A model generated the notes under the pieces. That model searched no databases and was not told where the DNA came from. It saw only the letters and a list, made by a program, of their open reading frames with translations. From Dehalococcoidia bacterium (GTDB taxonomy: Bacteria; Chloroflexota; Dehalococcoidia; Bin125): a stretch of DNA of 64,000 nucleotides. Location of the stretch: NCBI GenBank assembly GCA_022825855.1, contig JAJDWB010000019.1:407141-471140 (forward strand), written 5' to 3'. Numbering within the stretch: the first letter of the stretch is position 1; each line of letters starts with the position of its first letter. The position numbers and the translations under genes are program-made. Positions 18,173-27,053 of the stretch are shown here, in pieces.

Positions 18173-18925
18173 CTAGCGAATAAAGATCTGTTCCCTGTGA
18201 CAAGCGAGCGCAGCTGGGTCAGGTGCGAACTTTTCCGGCAGGCGTAGTGCATTTCCGCTCAAGTCCAAGAAGCTCATGTGAACGAATGGGTTGTTGGTCT
18301 CCTCGAGTGCAGGCGAGACACACAGTCGCAACTGCTCGTCGAATGTGATCAAACCCCGGTCGAACGCACGATCGTGTAACGCGGACAGGCACAGACCGTT
18401 GCGGGGATTCAGGCGATTGGCCGGGTCAGCGCGCCACGGCACAATGTGTGAGGCATTCAATAGGCGGGAGTCCGACAGTCCAGTGATGCAGCATCGACCT
18501 TGGTAGGCGCTTAGCACTGCCGCGCGAAACAGATCTTGCCCGCGACGGGTCTTTCTCTCGACCAGTACGTCCTCACCGCCAGCTGGCGAGGCAGAGACCT
18601 CGTCGTCTGTAGGTGTTCCCTCGCCCACCCGCGCAGTTGCCTCGACAATCGCGTCGGCCGTCGCCGGCCAATCCGCTTGCAACTCGGCCCACACCTCGCG
18701 GTCCGCGCTTGAGGCGTTGCTTAGTCCTGATCGGTCGAGCGACTCGTCGAGGCTCGCGAGATTCGTCAGCTTCATCGCCAGCGCAGAGGGCGTCCGATCC
18801 AATAGGGCAGCATGCTGGACAATCTCAGGATTGCCGCGATGGAGCCTTCCAAACGGCAATCGTAGGTAGAGGCCGAGCGCGACCAGCAGTTCTTCACGAG
18901 TCCATGGACGCCGCGTCGTTGCCAC
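18173..18925 (-). CDS. HNH endonuclease (HNH_2 type)
   Basis: A 250-aa protein whose C-terminal half is an HNH nuclease domain: RCCITGLSDSRLLNASHIVP then NRLNPRNGLCLSALHDRAFD, giving the paired Cys, catalytic His and Asn/His residues. The N-terminal half (EELLVALGLYLRLPFGRLHR) matches the helical domain often found ahead of such HNH modules. These proteins often occur in defence or mobile contexts. GTG at 18925 with AAGGA upstream is preferred over TTG at 18955. Lower GC than its neighbours and adjacent to two unknown genes, so probably accessory. No methylase is present, so a restriction system is not supported. Confidence 0.8.
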   Translation of the reverse strand: MATTRRPWTREELLVALGLYLRLPFGRLHRGNPEIVQHAALLDRTPSALAMKLTNLASLDESLDRSGLSNASSADREVWAELQADWPATADAIVEATARVGEGTPTDDEVSASPAGGEDVLVERKTRRGQDLFRAAVLSAYQGRCCITGLSDSRLLNASHIVPWRADPANRLNPRNGLCLSALHDRAFDRGLITFDEQLRLCVSPALEETNNPFVHMSFLDLSGNALRLPEKFAPDPAALACHREQIFIR

Positions 18926-18987
18926 AACCTGTCCTTGCTTGCGTTGAGCTTCCAACCAGGCCAGGCTACCGCGAGGAGGTGACGGCT

Positions 18988-19473
18988 ATGGCGACTGAAG
19001 CGGAACTGACGGAAGCGATTGAGGAACTCTGGCTACGATCGGACATCGTCTGGTTGGCGACGCGGCTGCGGTCAGATGCGAGAGACGAAGAAGGACGGTG
19101 GCCGCATCGGATCAACATCCACATCAAGTTCTTCCGGGCGCTCAAGGAGGCGGGCTGCGGTGATGGCGTTGAGGTTGAGCTTGTGTCTCACGGCAAATCG
19201 GGTAGGGCCGTGCCAAGGTACGCGAGGGGCCGTGTCTTTCTCGAATGGGACGTGCAAGCCGAGTCGGCCGGCGCTGACGGTGTTTGGTCTGCGTTCACCA
19301 TTCTCGCGCTCATCCCTGACGAAGAAGGACCAAGGCTGTGGTGTTGGATTTGCGACTCCGCCGAGGAGGAGGAACACGCGGAAGCCGTCTTTGCTTGGTG
19401 GGAGCCGCAGTCGTTCGCGTTTGCCAAGGGCTTTCCATTGTTTCCTGAGCGAATCAGCCTATCCGAGACGTAG
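18988..19473 (+). CDS. Hypothetical acidic protein divergent from the HNH gene
   Basis: A 161-aa protein with a very strong ribosome site (GAGGAGGT, 7 bases before ATG 18988). The N-terminus is helical (MATEAELTEAIEELWLRSD), the middle is mixed alpha/beta, and the C-terminal part contains WCWICDSAEEEEHAEAVFAWW. No signal peptide or membrane helix. Not recognised. It is divergent from the HNH gene with 62 bp between starts, so the two may share a control region, as toxin/immunity or defence pairs sometimes do; that is inference. Confidence 0.65.
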   Translation: MATEAELTEAIEELWLRSDIVWLATRLRSDARDEEGRWPHRINIHIKFFRALKEAGCGDGVEVELVSHGKSGRAVPRYARGRVFLEWDVQAESAGADGVWSAFTILALIPDEEGPRLWCWICDSAEEEEHAEAVFAWWEPQSFAFAKGFPLFPERISLSET

Positions 19474-19475
19474 TG

Positions 19476-19503
19476 AGAGGGCGGGCCGATTGGCCCGCCC
19501 TCT
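19476..19503. terminator. Bidirectional hairpin terminator
   Basis: A perfect 12-bp stem (19476-19487 with 19492-19503) and GATT loop begin 2 bp after the TAG of the hypothetical gene. It lies between this gene and the convergent binding-protein gene. Confidence 0.65.
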
Positions 19504-19530
19504 GGGTGGTTGGCTTGACGTGGTGGGGGA

Positions 19531-20862
19531 TTAGTCTCCGGGTTCGAAGCAGGGGCTTGGGTCGGTGCCGCTGGCGGTGGCATCGGTGACGCAGCGGATG
19601 ATGTCCTCCCAGCCGGGGACCACGCCGTCGAAGTAGGCCTTGTCGATCACCGAGGGGACGAGCAGCAGGACCGACGTGGTGTTGACGTTGACCGGGTTCG
19701 CGCCCACGGTCAGCGAGAGCAGGCCGCGGGTGAACGGGCTCTGGTCGATCATGACGAAGCTCTGCACGACCTGCGCGCCCTGGGTGACGTCGCCGTCGTC
19801 GATCTGGAAGAGCAGGTCGCCGTCGGCGATCAGTTGCGGCGCGTCGAGCAGGCGGCCGATGGAGCCGACCAGCGCGTCGCCGTCGCCAACGGCGGCGATG
19901 CCCGGCCGGATCAGGCCGGCATTGAGGACTAGCACGGCGCCGGCCTGGTGTTCGGCGATGGCGGCGCTGATCTCGCCCTCGGATGCGTCGGCGTCGCCGA
20001 GGATGCCCTCGGTCAGGTTGATTCGCTCGACCTCGCCTTCGTAGGTCGCCTCGAGACCGTCGCAGCGGTCATCGAGGCCTCTGTTGGCCGATTCATGAAC
20101 GATGCAGAGGACCGGGCCGGCGGCGTCGGCGGCGTTGAATCGCTCGCCGGCTCGTTCCCCGGCGGCGCGGTCGTCGAGACCAAGATGGACGGCGGAGCCG
20201 ACTCGTGAGGCGAACTCTGCGCCGGAGTTGAAGGTGAGGACGAAGGCGCCGCTGGATCGCGCCTCGGACAACGGGCCTTCCAGCATGTCGATGCTGGGCA
20301 AGGTGGAGGCGATGCCCAGTGCGCCGCGATCGACGCAGTCGCTGATCGCGGCCGCCTGATCGGCGACATCCGGCTCGGAGTGAATCTCGAGGTTGGTCAG
20401 GCCGACATCGTTGGCTGTGGCGACCAAGTAGCGATCGAAGGTCAGCCAGAAGAGGTCGTCGTCGTGTCCGTGGTGGACGACGCAGTAGAGCGGCGACTCG
20501 ACCGGTTCGGCGATTGGCTCGGGCGCAGGCGGATCGGACATTGCCTCGGGCTCGGACATGACGTCGTCGCTCATCGCGTCGTCGTCATGCGCGTGTTCGG
20601 TGACGACGCTGATCGGCGAGGAGTTGCGCCACTCGCCGACGGCGTCGGGTGGGAGGAAGCGGTACTGGGGCAGGCTGCGCTCGCCCCATTCGCCGTCGTC
20701 GCCGCGCTGCTGGAGTCCGACTTCGACGCGGCCGTCGTCGTGGCGGAAGGTGTTGATCCTGACTTCGGCGTCGCCGTGGCTCATGGCGAAGACGGCGCCG
20801 GCCATGATGCCGATCACACCGAGCAAGGCGAAGCTGATCAGTCGCCATCGGTTGTGGAACAT
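19531..20862 (-). CDS. Orphan periplasmic-binding (PBP1)-like protein, paralogue 2
   Basis: A 443-aa exported protein closely related to its neighbour at 20.9-22.2 kb and more distantly to the gene at 10.3 kb. Order: signal/anchor helix (about 7-27), a DDGRVEVGLQQ...RFLPPDAVGEWRNSSPISV module (about 38-85), an acidic Met/Ser/Asp linker (MSDDVMSEPEAMSD), then a type-I periplasmic-binding fold (LYCVVHHGHDDDLFW, LTFNSGAEFASRVGS, HLGLDDRAAG, VLCIVHESANRGLDDRCDGL). Conserved cysteines suggest disulfides in an oxidising compartment. AAAGGAG precedes ATG 20862. No transport partner genes are adjacent. Confidence 0.75.
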   Translation of the reverse strand: MFHNRWRLISFALLGVIGIMAGAVFAMSHGDAEVRINTFRHDDGRVEVGLQQRGDDGEWGERSLPQYRFLPPDAVGEWRNSSPISVVTEHAHDDDAMSDDVMSEPEAMSDPPAPEPIAEPVESPLYCVVHHGHDDDLFWLTFDRYLVATANDVGLTNLEIHSEPDVADQAAAISDCVDRGALGIASTLPSIDMLEGPLSEARSSGAFVLTFNSGAEFASRVGSAVHLGLDDRAAGERAGERFNAADAAGPVLCIVHESANRGLDDRCDGLEATYEGEVERINLTEGILGDADASEGEISAAIAEHQAGAVLVLNAGLIRPGIAAVGDGDALVGSIGRLLDAPQLIADGDLLFQIDDGDVTQGAQVVQSFVMIDQSPFTRGLLSLTVGANPVNVNTTSVLLLVPSVIDKAYFDGVVPGWEDIIRCVTDATASGTDPSPCFEPGD

Positions 20863-20897
20863 GCTCGTGCTCCTTTGCGTGGATCGTTAGCGGTTGG

Positions 20898-22181
20898 CTA
20901 CTGCGTGCAGAAGGACGGCGCCTGGTCGGGGGCGATTTGCAGGGCGATCGCGCAGACCTGATCCATCCAGGTGGGTGGCAGGTTGTCGATGTAGGCGCGG
21001 TCGAGCGCGAACGGACGAATCAGCATCGTCGTCGTGTCGCCACCCTGGCTGGCGGTCAACGCGAGCATGGCACGCGCACTGGGACTGGAGTCGACGTTCT
21101 TGATGGCCAGCATGACGTGTGTGGCCTGAGTCAGCGCGCCGTCGTCAATGGCGAACAACAGATGACCTTCGTAGACCAGTACGAGCGCTGCATCGGACTG
21201 ACCGATCGCGCCGACCATGGCGTCGCTTCCTAGGAACTGCACTGCGCCGATTGCCCCATTGATCAGCTCGCCGTTGAGGACGACCACGCCTGCGGCCTGG
21301 TGTTCAACGATGGCTCCGCCGATTGCGGTGCCGGAGGCGACGGGATCGGTCAGGGTGCCGACCGGAATCGGGACACGGACGACCTCGCCTGAGTAGACAG
21401 ACTCGAGCCCGTCGCAGCGGTCTTCGAGACCGATGTTGACCGGCTCGTGAACAACGCAGAGAACCGTGCCTGCTGCGCCGGCGTCGTTAAATTCGCGTCC
21501 CGCGAGCTGGCCGGCGCCATGGTCGTCCAGTCCGTAGTGAACCGTGGAGCCGACCTGACCGGCGAAGTCGGCGCCGGAGTTGAACGTGATCAGGACCGCG
21601 CCGCTGGTTCGTGCACCGGTAAGGGCGGCCTGCAGACCGTCGAAGTCGGGGATGGTTGAGGCAATGCTGACAGCGCCGCGATCGACGCAGTCGGTGATGG
21701 CGGCGGCCTGGTCGGCGATATCGGGTTCGCCAATGACGTCCACGTTGGGGAGGTCAAGTTCGGCGGCGCTGTGTCGCGCGAGCAGTTCGAAGCTGTTCCA
21801 GAATGGGTCGGTGTCGGAGCCGTGGTGGATGACACAGTAGAGCGCGGCCGGCTCGGGCGGGGCGACGGGCTCGGACATGACGTCGTCGCTCATAGCGTCG
21901 TCATCATCATCGTGAGCGACGTGCACCGGGATTGGCGAGGAGTGCAGCCACTCACCGGTCACGCCGGGCCGGAGGAAGCGGTTCTGGGCCAAAGAGCGCT
22001 CGCCCCAGCTACCGTCGGCGGCGCGCTGCTGGAGTCCGACTTCTACGCGTCCGTCGTCGTGGCGATACGCGCTGACGCGGACTTCCGTGTCGCCGTGGCC
22101 GGCGGCAAAGACTGCGCCGGCGACGATGCCGATGATGGCCAGAAGGGCGAGACTGAGCAGCCGCCATTGTTTGCTGAGCAT
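20898..22181 (-). CDS. Orphan periplasmic-binding (PBP1)-like protein, paralogue 3
   Basis: A 427-aa tandem paralogue of the preceding protein, transcribed first and separated from it by 35 bp. It has the same order of signal/anchor helix, DDGRVEVGLQQRAADGSW module, acidic linker (AHDDDDDAMSDDVMSEP) and binding fold (LYCVIHHGSDTDPFW, ITFNSGADFAGQVGS, HYGLDDHGAG, VLCVVHEPVNIGLEDRCDGL). The start at 22181 (MLSKQWRLLS) has GGAGG upstream and puts the basic and hydrophobic signal at the N-terminus; longer in-frame versions are rejected. A ligand cannot be assigned. Confidence 0.75.
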   Translation of the reverse strand: MLSKQWRLLSLALLAIIGIVAGAVFAAGHGDTEVRVSAYRHDDGRVEVGLQQRAADGSWGERSLAQNRFLRPGVTGEWLHSSPIPVHVAHDDDDDAMSDDVMSEPVAPPEPAALYCVIHHGSDTDPFWNSFELLARHSAAELDLPNVDVIGEPDIADQAAAITDCVDRGAVSIASTIPDFDGLQAALTGARTSGAVLITFNSGADFAGQVGSTVHYGLDDHGAGQLAGREFNDAGAAGTVLCVVHEPVNIGLEDRCDGLESVYSGEVVRVPIPVGTLTDPVASGTAIGGAIVEHQAAGVVVLNGELINGAIGAVQFLGSDAMVGAIGQSDAALVLVYEGHLLFAIDDGALTQATHVMLAIKNVDSSPSARAMLALTASQGGDTTTMLIRPFALDRAYIDNLPPTWMDQVCAIALQIAPDQAPSFCTQ

Positions 22182-22265
22182 TGTGGGTCCTCCACTCGGT
22201 ATCGCTGGTGATCTGGGTTCTCTCGCAGGCACAGGCTAGATGCACCGCATCGATGATAGAAGCGC

Positions 22266-22297
22266 GACAGGGCACGGGACTGTGCCCGTGCCCTGTC
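22266..22297 (-). terminator. Terminator hairpin after the thiolase gene
   Basis: A perfect 13-bp stem (22266-22278 with 22285-22297) with a 6-base loop lies about 60 bp past the thiolase stop on the minus strand. It also precedes the start region of the binding-protein operon. Confidence 0.55.
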
Positions 22298-22307
22298 GTG
22301 GTGTGTC

Positions 22308-22327
22308 GGCGAATCGGCCGATTCGCC
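22308..22327. repeat. Perfect 20-bp palindrome
   Basis: GGCGAATCGG followed directly by its reverse complement, 30 bp downstream of the thiolase stop and next to the larger hairpin. Could be part of the terminator or a dimeric operator; no spacer is present for a stable hairpin loop. Confidence 0.4.
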
Positions 22328-22357
22328 TACTGGCCGATGGCGGTCAACGGAGCCGGG

Positions 22358-23662
22358 TTAGACGGCCTCGATGATCGTCGAAATGCCCATGCCGGCGCCG
22401 ATGCATTGGGTGGCCAGGCCGTACTGGCTGCCGGAGCGCTTGAGCTCGCGGGCCACCGTGGTGACGAGGCGGGTGCCGGTCGCGCCGAGCGGGTGACCGA
22501 TGGCCAGGGAACCGCCGTTGACGTTGACCTTGTCCATGCCGATACCGAGCTCCTTGACGGAGGGGATGACCTGGGCGGCGAAGGCTTCGTTGAACTCGAC
22601 GCGGTCGATCTCGGAGGCGTCGACGCCCGCGTGGGCCAGGGCCTTGCGGGTCGCCGGGATCGGGCCGAGGCCCATGACCTGCGGCTTGACGCCGCCGACG
22701 CCGAAGCCGGCGATGCGGGCGAGCGGCTCGAGGCCGAGTTCGTCGGCCTTGCGCTCGCTCATCAGCAGGGCGGCGGTGAAGCCGTCGTTGGTGGGGCAGG
22801 AGTTGCCAGCGGTGATGCGGATCTCGCTCTGGGTGTGCGAGACGGTGCCGCGCACGGTGCGCAGTCCGCTGAGGCCCTCGAAGTTCGTGCCGGGGCGGTA
22901 ACCCTCGTCAACGGAGACGACGGCGCGCTCGCCGCGCTCGTCAAGCAGCAGGTTGCCTTCCTCGTCGAAGACAGGTCGCTCGACCTCGATCGGCACGATT
23001 TCGCCGTCGTAGAAACCGTTGGCCAGCGCTTCGCCGTACTTGCGGTGCGACTCGACCGCGAACTCGTCCAGGGTCTCGCGGGAGATGTCGTACATCTCGG
23101 CCACGTTCTGGGCGGTTTGCAGCATGGAGCAGACGGGCGAGGAGTCGAGGATCTCGTCGGGGATCGGCACGGAGAAGTCGAGGCCGTGGTCGGGCGCGAG
23201 GTTGCGCTGGGCCTCGGTCATCTGGTGGCGTTCCTGGTTGAACTCGGTGATCCGGTTCGGTTCTGCGCCGCCGCCGCCGCCAAGCTGACGGCCCATGCGC
23301 TCGACGCCGAGCGCGATGCCGACGTCAATCGCGCCGACCATGATCTCCTGCGCGACGCGGTGCATGGTCTCCATGGAGGAGCCGCACTGCCGGTTGGAGT
23401 CGAAGGTGCAGACGGACTCGGGCAGTCCGGCCAGGCGCACGATGTGGTTGGCGCCGATGCCGGCGAGTTCGGCCACGCCGCCGACGCAACCCATGCCGAC
23501 ATCCTCAATGTCATGCGGGGAGAGTTGCGGGTAGCGGCTGAGCAGTTCCTGCAGCACCTGGACGCCGACGGTGTCCATCCGGGTCGCCGTGAAAGCGCCG
23601 CGTCCGCCGCGAGTGAAGGCGGAACGAGCGCCGTCAACGATGACGACATTCTGCATTTCCAT
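22358..23662 (-). CDS. Thiolase (acetyl-CoA acetyltransferase/acyltransferase family)
   Basis: A 434-aa thiolase, which cleaves 3-ketoacyl-CoA or condenses acyl-CoAs. The nucleophile Cys is in FDSNRQCGSSME, the catalytic His in NGGSLAIGHPLGATGTR, and the second Cys in CIGAGMG; NEAFA is also present. Start at ATG 23662 (MEMQNVVIVDGARSAF) with AGAGGA upstream; a longer start is not supported. Downstream are two hairpins. It lies after an amidohydrolase gene on the same strand but with a hairpin between, so probably its own transcript. Confidence 0.92.
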   Translation of the reverse strand: MEMQNVVIVDGARSAFTRGGRGAFTATRMDTVGVQVLQELLSRYPQLSPHDIEDVGMGCVGGVAELAGIGANHIVRLAGLPESVCTFDSNRQCGSSMETMHRVAQEIMVGAIDVGIALGVERMGRQLGGGGGAEPNRITEFNQERHQMTEAQRNLAPDHGLDFSVPIPDEILDSSPVCSMLQTAQNVAEMYDISRETLDEFAVESHRKYGEALANGFYDGEIVPIEVERPVFDEEGNLLLDERGERAVVSVDEGYRPGTNFEGLSGLRTVRGTVSHTQSEIRITAGNSCPTNDGFTAALLMSERKADELGLEPLARIAGFGVGGVKPQVMGLGPIPATRKALAHAGVDASEIDRVEFNEAFAAQVIPSVKELGIGMDKVNVNGGSLAIGHPLGATGTRLVTTVARELKRSGSQYGLATQCIGAGMGISTIIEAV

Positions 23663-23754
23663 CGTTCGAATTCCTCTCTGTGAGGCGCACACGCGCCCGG
23701 TATCTGAATGTCAATCGGCAGTGTAGCGAATGGCGCAGTGAGGCCTGAAGAGCA

Positions 23755-23788
23755 GCCGCGCCGGACTCCCTGAGAAGCCCGGCGCGGC
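23755..23788 (-). terminator. Hairpin after the amidohydrolase gene
   Basis: The 10-bp arms GCCGCGCCGG (23755-23764) and CCGGCGCGGC (23779-23788) with a 14-base loop begin 28 bp beyond the amidohydrolase stop, upstream of the thiolase start. Confidence 0.45.
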
Positions 23789-23815
23789 GGTTGTTCTTCC
23801 GGATTGCCTTGGAAA

Positions 23816-24997
23816 CTACACCTCGAAGTTGTAGACCTTGGCGGCGTTGCGCTGGAGGACGTTGAGCAGGTCTTCCTCGGGCAGAACGCTGAGGACTTCC
23901 TCGACGTGCTGCTTGGGGTTGCGGGCGATGCTGTTCGGTCCCGGCGACATCGAGGTCGGGTGCGGGAAGTCGGTTTCGAAGAGGAAGTTCTCGGAGCCGA
24001 ACTGCTCGATTGCCTTGAGCACCGAGTCCTCTTCGAACCAGAAGCATCCATAGCACTGGCGGCGGAAGTACTCGGAGGGCAGCAGGTCCATTTCGGGGTG
24101 CTCTTCGATGCAGCCAGAGTTCTTCCACTGCCAGTCCATCGCCTCGAGCAGATACGGGATCCAGCCAACGCCGGACTCGACGGAGACGAACTTGAGCTCC
24201 GGGAATCGGTGGCACATGCCCGAGAGGATGATGTCAAGGATCGCATTGGAGTTGTCGAGGAAGAGCTTGACGGTGATCTTGGCGTAGGCCGCCTGGCGTC
24301 CGTTGTCCACGTTGGCATTTCGGACCTCGGTGAGGTCGCCGGAGCCGATGTGGAAGTTGATCGACAGACCCATGTCCTGGGCCTGGTTCCAGAGCGGATC
24401 CCAGTGCCGGTCGGTGATCCGGGGCAGACCAAAGGTGTCGGGCTGGTTGGTCATCAGCACGCCCCGGTGGCCGCGGTCATAGGCGCGCTGCATCTCGTCG
24501 ACGCAGGCCTGCACGTCCCAGAATGGCATGGCCATGATCGGGATGAAGCGCGACGGCTCGACGGAGGTCCACTCGACGAGGAAGTCGTTGTAGGCGCGAA
24601 CGCAGTCGAGGCGCAGCTCGTCGTCGGTCATCTGCAGGAAGTTGCCGGAGCCGAAGCCGCCGACGTTGGGGTAGACGACCTGGGCGTACATGCCGTATTC
24701 GTCCATGCGCTGCAGGCGCTCGCGGATTTCCCAGGAGCCGTGGTCGGCCTCCTTGAGGCTGGGCGGGTGATCGGGCGGCGGCGACTTCCAGCCGGCCATG
24801 GCGGCGCCGGCGGTGGGCATGAACTTCTTGCCGCCCATGACCCAGCGGTCCTCGTTGATCTCGGGGTCGAAGATCACGTGGGGGACGAGGTCGCCCCACT
24901 TCCTGGTCGAGATGCGGTCCGTCCACAGGGTCTCCGGTTCAGAGACATGGGTGTCGGAGTCGATCACCTTGATTCGGTCGCAGATCATCTCAGCCAT
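23816..24997 (-). CDS. Amidohydrolase family protein (Amidohydrolase_2)
   Basis: A 393-aa metal-dependent TIM-barrel hydrolase/decarboxylase of PF04909. Visible motifs are VIDSDTHVSEP at the N-terminus, NFHIGSGD in mid-protein and ENFLFETDFPHPT near the C-terminus, the usual metal and acid/base positions. Relatives act on aromatic or ring-cleavage products such as amino-carboxymuconate semialdehyde. The start at 24997 (MAEMICDRIKVID) has GAAGGGA upstream. Specific substrate not assignable. Confidence 0.85.
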   Translation of the reverse strand: MAEMICDRIKVIDSDTHVSEPETLWTDRISTRKWGDLVPHVIFDPEINEDRWVMGGKKFMPTAGAAMAGWKSPPPDHPPSLKEADHGSWEIRERLQRMDEYGMYAQVVYPNVGGFGSGNFLQMTDDELRLDCVRAYNDFLVEWTSVEPSRFIPIMAMPFWDVQACVDEMQRAYDRGHRGVLMTNQPDTFGLPRITDRHWDPLWNQAQDMGLSINFHIGSGDLTEVRNANVDNGRQAAYAKITVKLFLDNSNAILDIILSGMCHRFPELKFVSVESGVGWIPYLLEAMDWQWKNSGCIEEHPEMDLLPSEYFRRQCYGCFWFEEDSVLKAIEQFGSENFLFETDFPHPTSMSPGPNSIARNPKQHVEEVLSVLPEEDLLNVLQRNAAKVYNFEV

Positions 24998-25130
24998 CGG
25001 TGCACGTCCCTTCGCTGGCGAGATCGGAAGTGTGGTCAGGTTAGCACTGGCAGGCGCGGGCATGGAGCGTTGATTGAGGCTGGGAGCCTGCGTAGGCTGC
25101 GGTTAGTTCGCAGGCTCGAAACATCTCTCC

Positions 25131-27053
25131 ATGGCCGTTCAGGGTTCCCGTTCCGACGCTGAGGCTTCTTCGCAGTCCATGCCGGACGAGCAGCGGCCGC
25201 TGGGTATCGACCTGCCGGTCCGGACCAAGCGGCTGATCATCGTCGGGGCGATGCTGGGCATGTTCATGGCCGCGCTCGAGCAGAGCGTAGTCAGCCCGGC
25301 GATGCCGCAGATCGTCTCGGATCTGGGCGGCCTCGAGTTGTACCCGTGGCTGGTGCAGTCGTTCATCATGGCGCAGGTCGTGACGATCCCGATCGCGGGA
25401 ACGCTGAGCGACAACTTCGGGCGCAAGCCGGTGCTGCTGACCGGCATGACGGTGTTCCTGATTGGTTCGGCGCTGTGCGGGTTTGCGCCGGGCATCTATG
25501 AGTTGATCGCGTTCCGGGCGGTTCAGGGCGTGGGCGCCGCGATCCTGATGACGGCGACCTTCTCGGTGGTCGGCGACCTCTATGCGCCGGCCGAGCGGGG
25601 ACGCTTCATCGGTCTGTTCGGAGGCGTCTTCGCGCTCAGCAGCCTGATTGGCGCGCCGTTGGGCGGCGTGCTGACCGAGGCGCTGCACTGGCGCTGGGTC
25701 TTCTGGATCATGTTGTTGCTGGGACCGCTGGTGCTGGCGGTGGTGGCCTTCAAGATGCCCTGGTTGCGCCCGCCCAAGCGCAAGTTCCGGGTCGACGCGG
25801 CGGGCGTGCTGACGCTGTCCGTCACGCTGATCCCGGCGATGATCGCGCTCAGCCTGGCGTCGCAGTGGGGTTGGCTGGCGCCGCAGACGCTGGTTCTGTT
25901 CGTGGTCTCGGCCGTCGGATTGGTCGTCTTCATCCGCGTCGAGCAGCGGGCCGAGCAGCCGATCGTGCCGCTGCAACTGTTCCGGATTCAGACGATCGCG
26001 ACGGCGGCGGTGGTCAACTTCTTCATCGGCGTGGGAATGATGGGCGTGTTCGTTTACCTGCAGTTCTACCTGCAGGTCGGGATCGGCGTCGACGCGGCCA
26101 CGGCAGGGTTGGTGATGGGGCCGATGATCCTGGTCTCAGTGACAGGATCGATCGTCTCGGGGCAGATCATGTCGCGGACCGGCCGCTACAAGCTCCTGGC
26201 GGTGACCGGCTCGCTGATGATGTTCGCCTCGATGCTGATGCTGTCGACGATGACCAAGGACACGACGATTCCGGGCGTGCTGGGGCGGATGTTCCTGTTC
26301 GGGATCGGCATGGGCTTGATGATGCCGGTGATGTCGATTGCGTCGCAGAACGCCGCGCCGCAGCGCTACCTGGGGATCGTCTCCGCCTTCAGTCAGTTCT
26401 TCCAGCAAGTTGGCGGCGTGATTGGGATCGGCGTCGTGGGCGCGCTGTTCAATGCGCGGTTGGCGAACGGGTTGATGGAGCGGCTGAGCGCGGACCTGGT
26501 CGAGGTGATCAAGCCGGAGAAACTGGTCGATCCGCTGTTCCGCGACTCGCTGGTTGCGGACCTCGGGGCGGAGGTCTGGTCGGTAGCGGAGCCGCAGGTG
26601 CAGACGGCGGTGGCGACGGCGATCACCGACAACTTCCTGCTGGCGGCGGCGATTGTGTTCATCTCGGTGCTGGCGATCCTGCGGATGCGGGAGATTCCCC
26701 TGCGCAGCGCGGCGTTGCCCTCGGGCGTGGAAGTCGAGCGGCCCGAACCGGCGCCGGAGGCGGAGTCATTGCAGCGGCAAGACTCGCACCGGACGCGAGT
26801 ACTTGAGTTTCCGATCCTGGAGCCGAAACCCAAGCTGCAGCACAACGGCGGTGTGCACGCGCCGATGCTGGACGGACTCGACGACCTCCAGTTGCGCGGA
26901 CAGTTCGAGTCTCCGCGAGATGCGCCGTCGCCCGGAGGCAACGGCGTTGGCAGGGCGCCCAGCCTGAAGCGGGTGATGGTGGCGAGCGCGATCCTCGGCG
27001 CGGGCGTGGGTCTGGCGATCTCGCTGGTCTCGGGTCGCGACGGATCGCGCTAG
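25131..27053 (+). CDS. MFS transporter, DHA2 (EmrB/QacA) family, with C-terminal extension
   Basis: A 640-aa 14-helix drug/proton antiporter-type exporter. The first helix has MLGMFMAALEQSVVSPAMPQI (family motif LDxTVVNVALP) and loop 2-3 has GTLSDNFGRKPVLL (MFS motif A). Hydrophobic helices continue to about residue 525. A hydrophilic linker rich in Pro, Glu and Arg (about 535-610) follows, and then one more hydrophobic segment (VMVASAILGAGVGLAISLVSG) at the very end, which standard members lack. The stop codon overlaps the convergent aminotransferase stop in a shared CTAG. Confidence 0.9.
   Translation: MAVQGSRSDAEASSQSMPDEQRPLGIDLPVRTKRLIIVGAMLGMFMAALEQSVVSPAMPQIVSDLGGLELYPWLVQSFIMAQVVTIPIAGTLSDNFGRKPVLLTGMTVFLIGSALCGFAPGIYELIAFRAVQGVGAAILMTATFSVVGDLYAPAERGRFIGLFGGVFALSSLIGAPLGGVLTEALHWRWVFWIMLLLGPLVLAVVAFKMPWLRPPKRKFRVDAAGVLTLSVTLIPAMIALSLASQWGWLAPQTLVLFVVSAVGLVVFIRVEQRAEQPIVPLQLFRIQTIATAAVVNFFIGVGMMGVFVYLQFYLQVGIGVDAATAGLVMGPMILVSVTGSIVSGQIMSRTGRYKLLAVTGSLMMFASMLMLSTMTKDTTIPGVLGRMFLFGIGMGLMMPVMSIASQNAAPQRYLGIVSAFSQFFQQVGGVIGIGVVGALFNARLANGLMERLSADLVEVIKPEKLVDPLFRDSLVADLGAEVWSVAEPQVQTAVATAITDNFLLAAAIVFISVLAILRMREIPLRSAALPSGVEVERPEPAPEAESLQRQDSHRTRVLEFPILEPKPKLQHNGGVHAPMLDGLDDLQLRGQFESPRDAPSPGGNGVGRAPSLKRVMVASAILGAGVGLAISLVSGRDGSR

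Noticed and set aside
18173..18925. Type II restriction-modification system
   Set aside because: Only the HNH nuclease is seen; neither neighbour has methyltransferase motifs.
22181..23683. A 500-codon plus-strand frame over the thiolase gene
   Set aside because: Antisense to a thiolase with all catalytic residues; composition is Gly/Ala/Asp/Val-rich with no recognisable domain.
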